A stretch of 5,049 nucleotides of DNA. Origin: Bacteroidia bacterium. GTDB lineage: Bacteria; Bacteroidota; Bacteroidia; Bacteroidales; Dysgonomonadaceae. The position numbers and the translations under genes are program-made. Within the stretch, counting starts at the first letter, position 1. Each line of letters opens with the position of its first letter. Below the pieces are notes generated by a model. It ran no database searches. It was not told where the DNA came from and saw nothing but the letters and a program-made list of their open reading frames with translations. This document shows positions 4,063 to 5,049 of this stretch, in pieces. The stretch spans positions 1 through 5,049 of the forward strand of contig BNXH01000100.1 of the NCBI GenBank assembly GCA_025999435.1, written 5' to 3'.

Positions 4063-4464
4063 TTACTCTATCTTTACTTTTACTTTTTTCCCTCGTTTTG
4101 GGTAAAATGTAATACTTTCAGGATAAGGTAAAACGTTTTGAGTAAGAAGAAAAACAACGGATGTCTTTTCTACTCTAGTAAAATTGAAATAGTACTCCTT
4201 ACCTTTTGAAGCATAAGAACACGTAATAGGGAATTGTCCTTTCTTGTCAAGAGAACTCATTCCAAATCCTTCTCCAGATACCTGAATAGAAATAAAGCGA
4301 TCAACATCATAGGTTATTTCGCACTTTTCTATGGTATAAGATTTTTTTTGAGCAGTGAACGTCACCGGTAATCCTTTTTCTACCGTAATTTGTTTTACCT
4401 GTGCTGCAATACTCATTGATACTGTTGCTACAATGGCAATCAGAATTGTCTTTTTCCTGTTCAT
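4063..4464 (-). CDS. Secreted or periplasmic protein with signal peptide, 133 aa
   Basis: The N-terminus is a classical signal peptide: basic MNRKK, hydrophobic core TILIAIVATVSMSIA, and likely cleavage before Gln in SIAAQVKQ, a pattern common in Bacteroides. There is no Cys in lipobox position, so a lipoprotein is unlikely. The mature part of about 112 residues is rich in beta strands (TYDVDRFISIQVSG, YYFNFTRVEKTSVVFLL) and ends in PKRGKKVKVKIE. This suggests a small beta-sandwich in the periplasm or outside the cell. No catalytic motif or named domain is recognised. It is the first gene of a - strand unit with its own candidate promoter (4547-4579) and terminator (3618-3643), facing the repressor operon. 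That layout is typical of accessory cargo. Confidence 0.75.
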   Translation of the reverse strand: MNRKKTILIAIVATVSMSIAAQVKQITVEKGLPVTFTAQKKSYTIEKCEITYDVDRFISIQVSGEGFGMSSLDKKGQFPITCSYASKGKEYYFNFTRVEKTSVVFLLTQNVLPYPESITFYPKRGKKVKVKIE

Positions 4465-4479
4465 TTTTTTCGTTTTATT

Positions 4480-4500
4480 GCCCCTTGCGGAGCGGTTAAT
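4480..4500 (-). promoter_or_regulatory. 5' leader hairpin (GCAA tetraloop) of the secreted-protein gene
   Basis: The - strand reads ATTAACCGCTCCGCAAGGGG then C. GCUCC-GCAA-GGGGC forms a 5-bp stem (one G-U pair) with a GNRA tetraloop, ending about 16 bases before the ATG at 4464. It is the sister of the leader at 3921-3938. Confidence 0.5.
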
Positions 4501-4540
4501 TATTCCTTTTCCAAATTCAAAAGTTTTTTCAGAGCGTCTT

Positions 4541-4579
4541 TATACTGAAAAGTATAGGCGCAACAAAAAATCGCGACAA
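4541..4579 (-). promoter_or_regulatory. Candidate promoter with overlapping dyad for the right-hand operon
   Basis: On the - strand TACTTTTC (4547-4554) fits the -7 pattern TAnnTTTG except the last base. A TTG (4577-4579) lies 22 bases upstream as a weak -33 element. A perfect dyad TATACT-GAAA-AGTATA (4541-4556) covers the -7 box and could be an operator. Transcription would give a leader of roughly 75 bases including the hairpin at 4480-4493. Moderate to weak match. Confidence 0.35.
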
Positions 4580-5049
4580 GACATAAACTTGTTGTGATAT
4601 GATTTTATTTTGTAATAGATTGAATACTAATGGTTTATCCCCCCCCCAGCAGTTTAGCATTTGTAAATACAAGCGAACCAAACCGTTAGCGGCTTCCACG
4701 GGGACGGCAGCAACAAGGGGCGATATGAACGGGAACATGCTCATTGCGTAATGTTTGAAACTTTGCTTGTAAAGTTATTGTAAATTTTTAAACCGGCAAT
4801 GAAAATGTTGAAAATCTGTATGGTAATGGGAAAGAATTTCCATATCCTGATTGATTTTCTCTTTTCACCATTGCGAGCCAAAAGCGAAAGACAATCATTA
4901 TTTATATAACTTAATATATTTTAGTATTCTTTCTTGCAGCTTTTTTAGTTGCTCGTTCATCATTATATTAGACATTATATAGAATAAACTTTGAGACTAA
5001 TGATTATCAATTAGTTATAATTAAAAAATTTCAAACTACTTATTTTCAG
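4580..5049. other. Right-end stretch without a confident gene
   Basis: These 470 bases hold no gene I can support. A GC-rich patch at about 4673-4740 stands out from its AT-rich surroundings and lies beside a run of nine C (4639-4647). An open - strand frame (4529-4744, starting MSMFPFISPLVAAVPVEAAN) crosses the C-run but continues through the candidate promoter, so it is unlikely to be a gene as drawn. Two - strand micro-ORFs are chained by a TAATG junction: 25 aa (4898-4975, MSNIMMNEQLKKLQERILKY...) and 36 aa (4788-4898, MIVFRFWLAMVKRENQSGYG...). Near the edge a dyad CTAATGATTATCAATTAG covers 4997-5014. Confidence 0.4.

Noticed and set aside
4355..4744. + strand frame 4355-4597 and - strand frame 4529-4744
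   Set aside because: The first is antisense to the signal peptide region of the secreted protein. The second runs through a C-run and the candidate promoter, and changing the C-run by one base ends it within a few codons.

Overview
The window looks like Bacteroides or a close Bacteroidales relative. It is AT-rich, its start codons lack clear Shine-Dalgarno sequences, and its best promoter candidates fit the Bacteroides -33 TTTG / -7 TAnnTTTG pattern. The content suggests the control region of a temperate phage or phage-like integrative element. A divergent switch separates a short-repressor operon on the + strand from a tightly packed early operon of small genes on the - strand. No integrase, transposase, structural, tRNA or rRNA gene is present, so the type of element (Mu-like or site-specific) cannot be decided here.

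Left block (1-2165, - strand). Nine genes run leftward with gaps of a few bases or ATGA overlaps. The first is a 171-aa ORF6N/BRO-like DNA-binding protein. It is followed by a 109-aa unknown, a 76-aa acidic coiled-coil protein, a 35-aa one-helix membrane peptide, a 61-aa LacI-headpiece-like HTH protein, two small soluble proteins (62 and 56 aa), a 65-aa membrane protein and a partial gene running off the left edge. The 35-aa and 56-aa genes are easily missed because of their size. One promoter (2210-2240) can drive the block.

Switch (2166-2270) and immunity operon (2271-3194, + strand). The -33/-7 promoter of the early operon is interlaced with an 18-bp dyad and further TATCAA-type half-sites, which are likely repressor operators. 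The + strand repressor (181 aa) has a Cro/CI-type HTH but no S24 autopeptidase domain. It has instead a polar linker and a C-terminal coiled coil in which one heptad is exactly duplicated. Downstream, a 106-aa protein has the same Asn-rich head plus KDxxI coiled-coil layout without any HTH. The pair may be a two-part immunity module acting by coiled-coil mixing.

Gap (3195-3617). No gene is supported. The gap holds a TTGATA/TATCAA dyad resembling the operator half-sites and two separate sets of three short direct repeats, each at about one helical turn. This is the sort of layout expected for recombinase or regulator binding near an element end.

Right block (3618-about 4580, - strand). This is a self-contained unit with a candidate promoter, a secreted 133-aa protein with a signal peptide, a 33-aa peptide, a 42-aa basic peptide, and a clear intrinsic terminator at 3618-3643. 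Two of its genes share a near-identical 5' leader forming a small GCAA-tetraloop hairpin at almost the same distance from the ATG. It resembles a phage 'moron' or accessory cargo unit. The last 450 bases are mostly non-coding, with a GC-rich patch, a run of nine C and two doubtful micro-ORFs.
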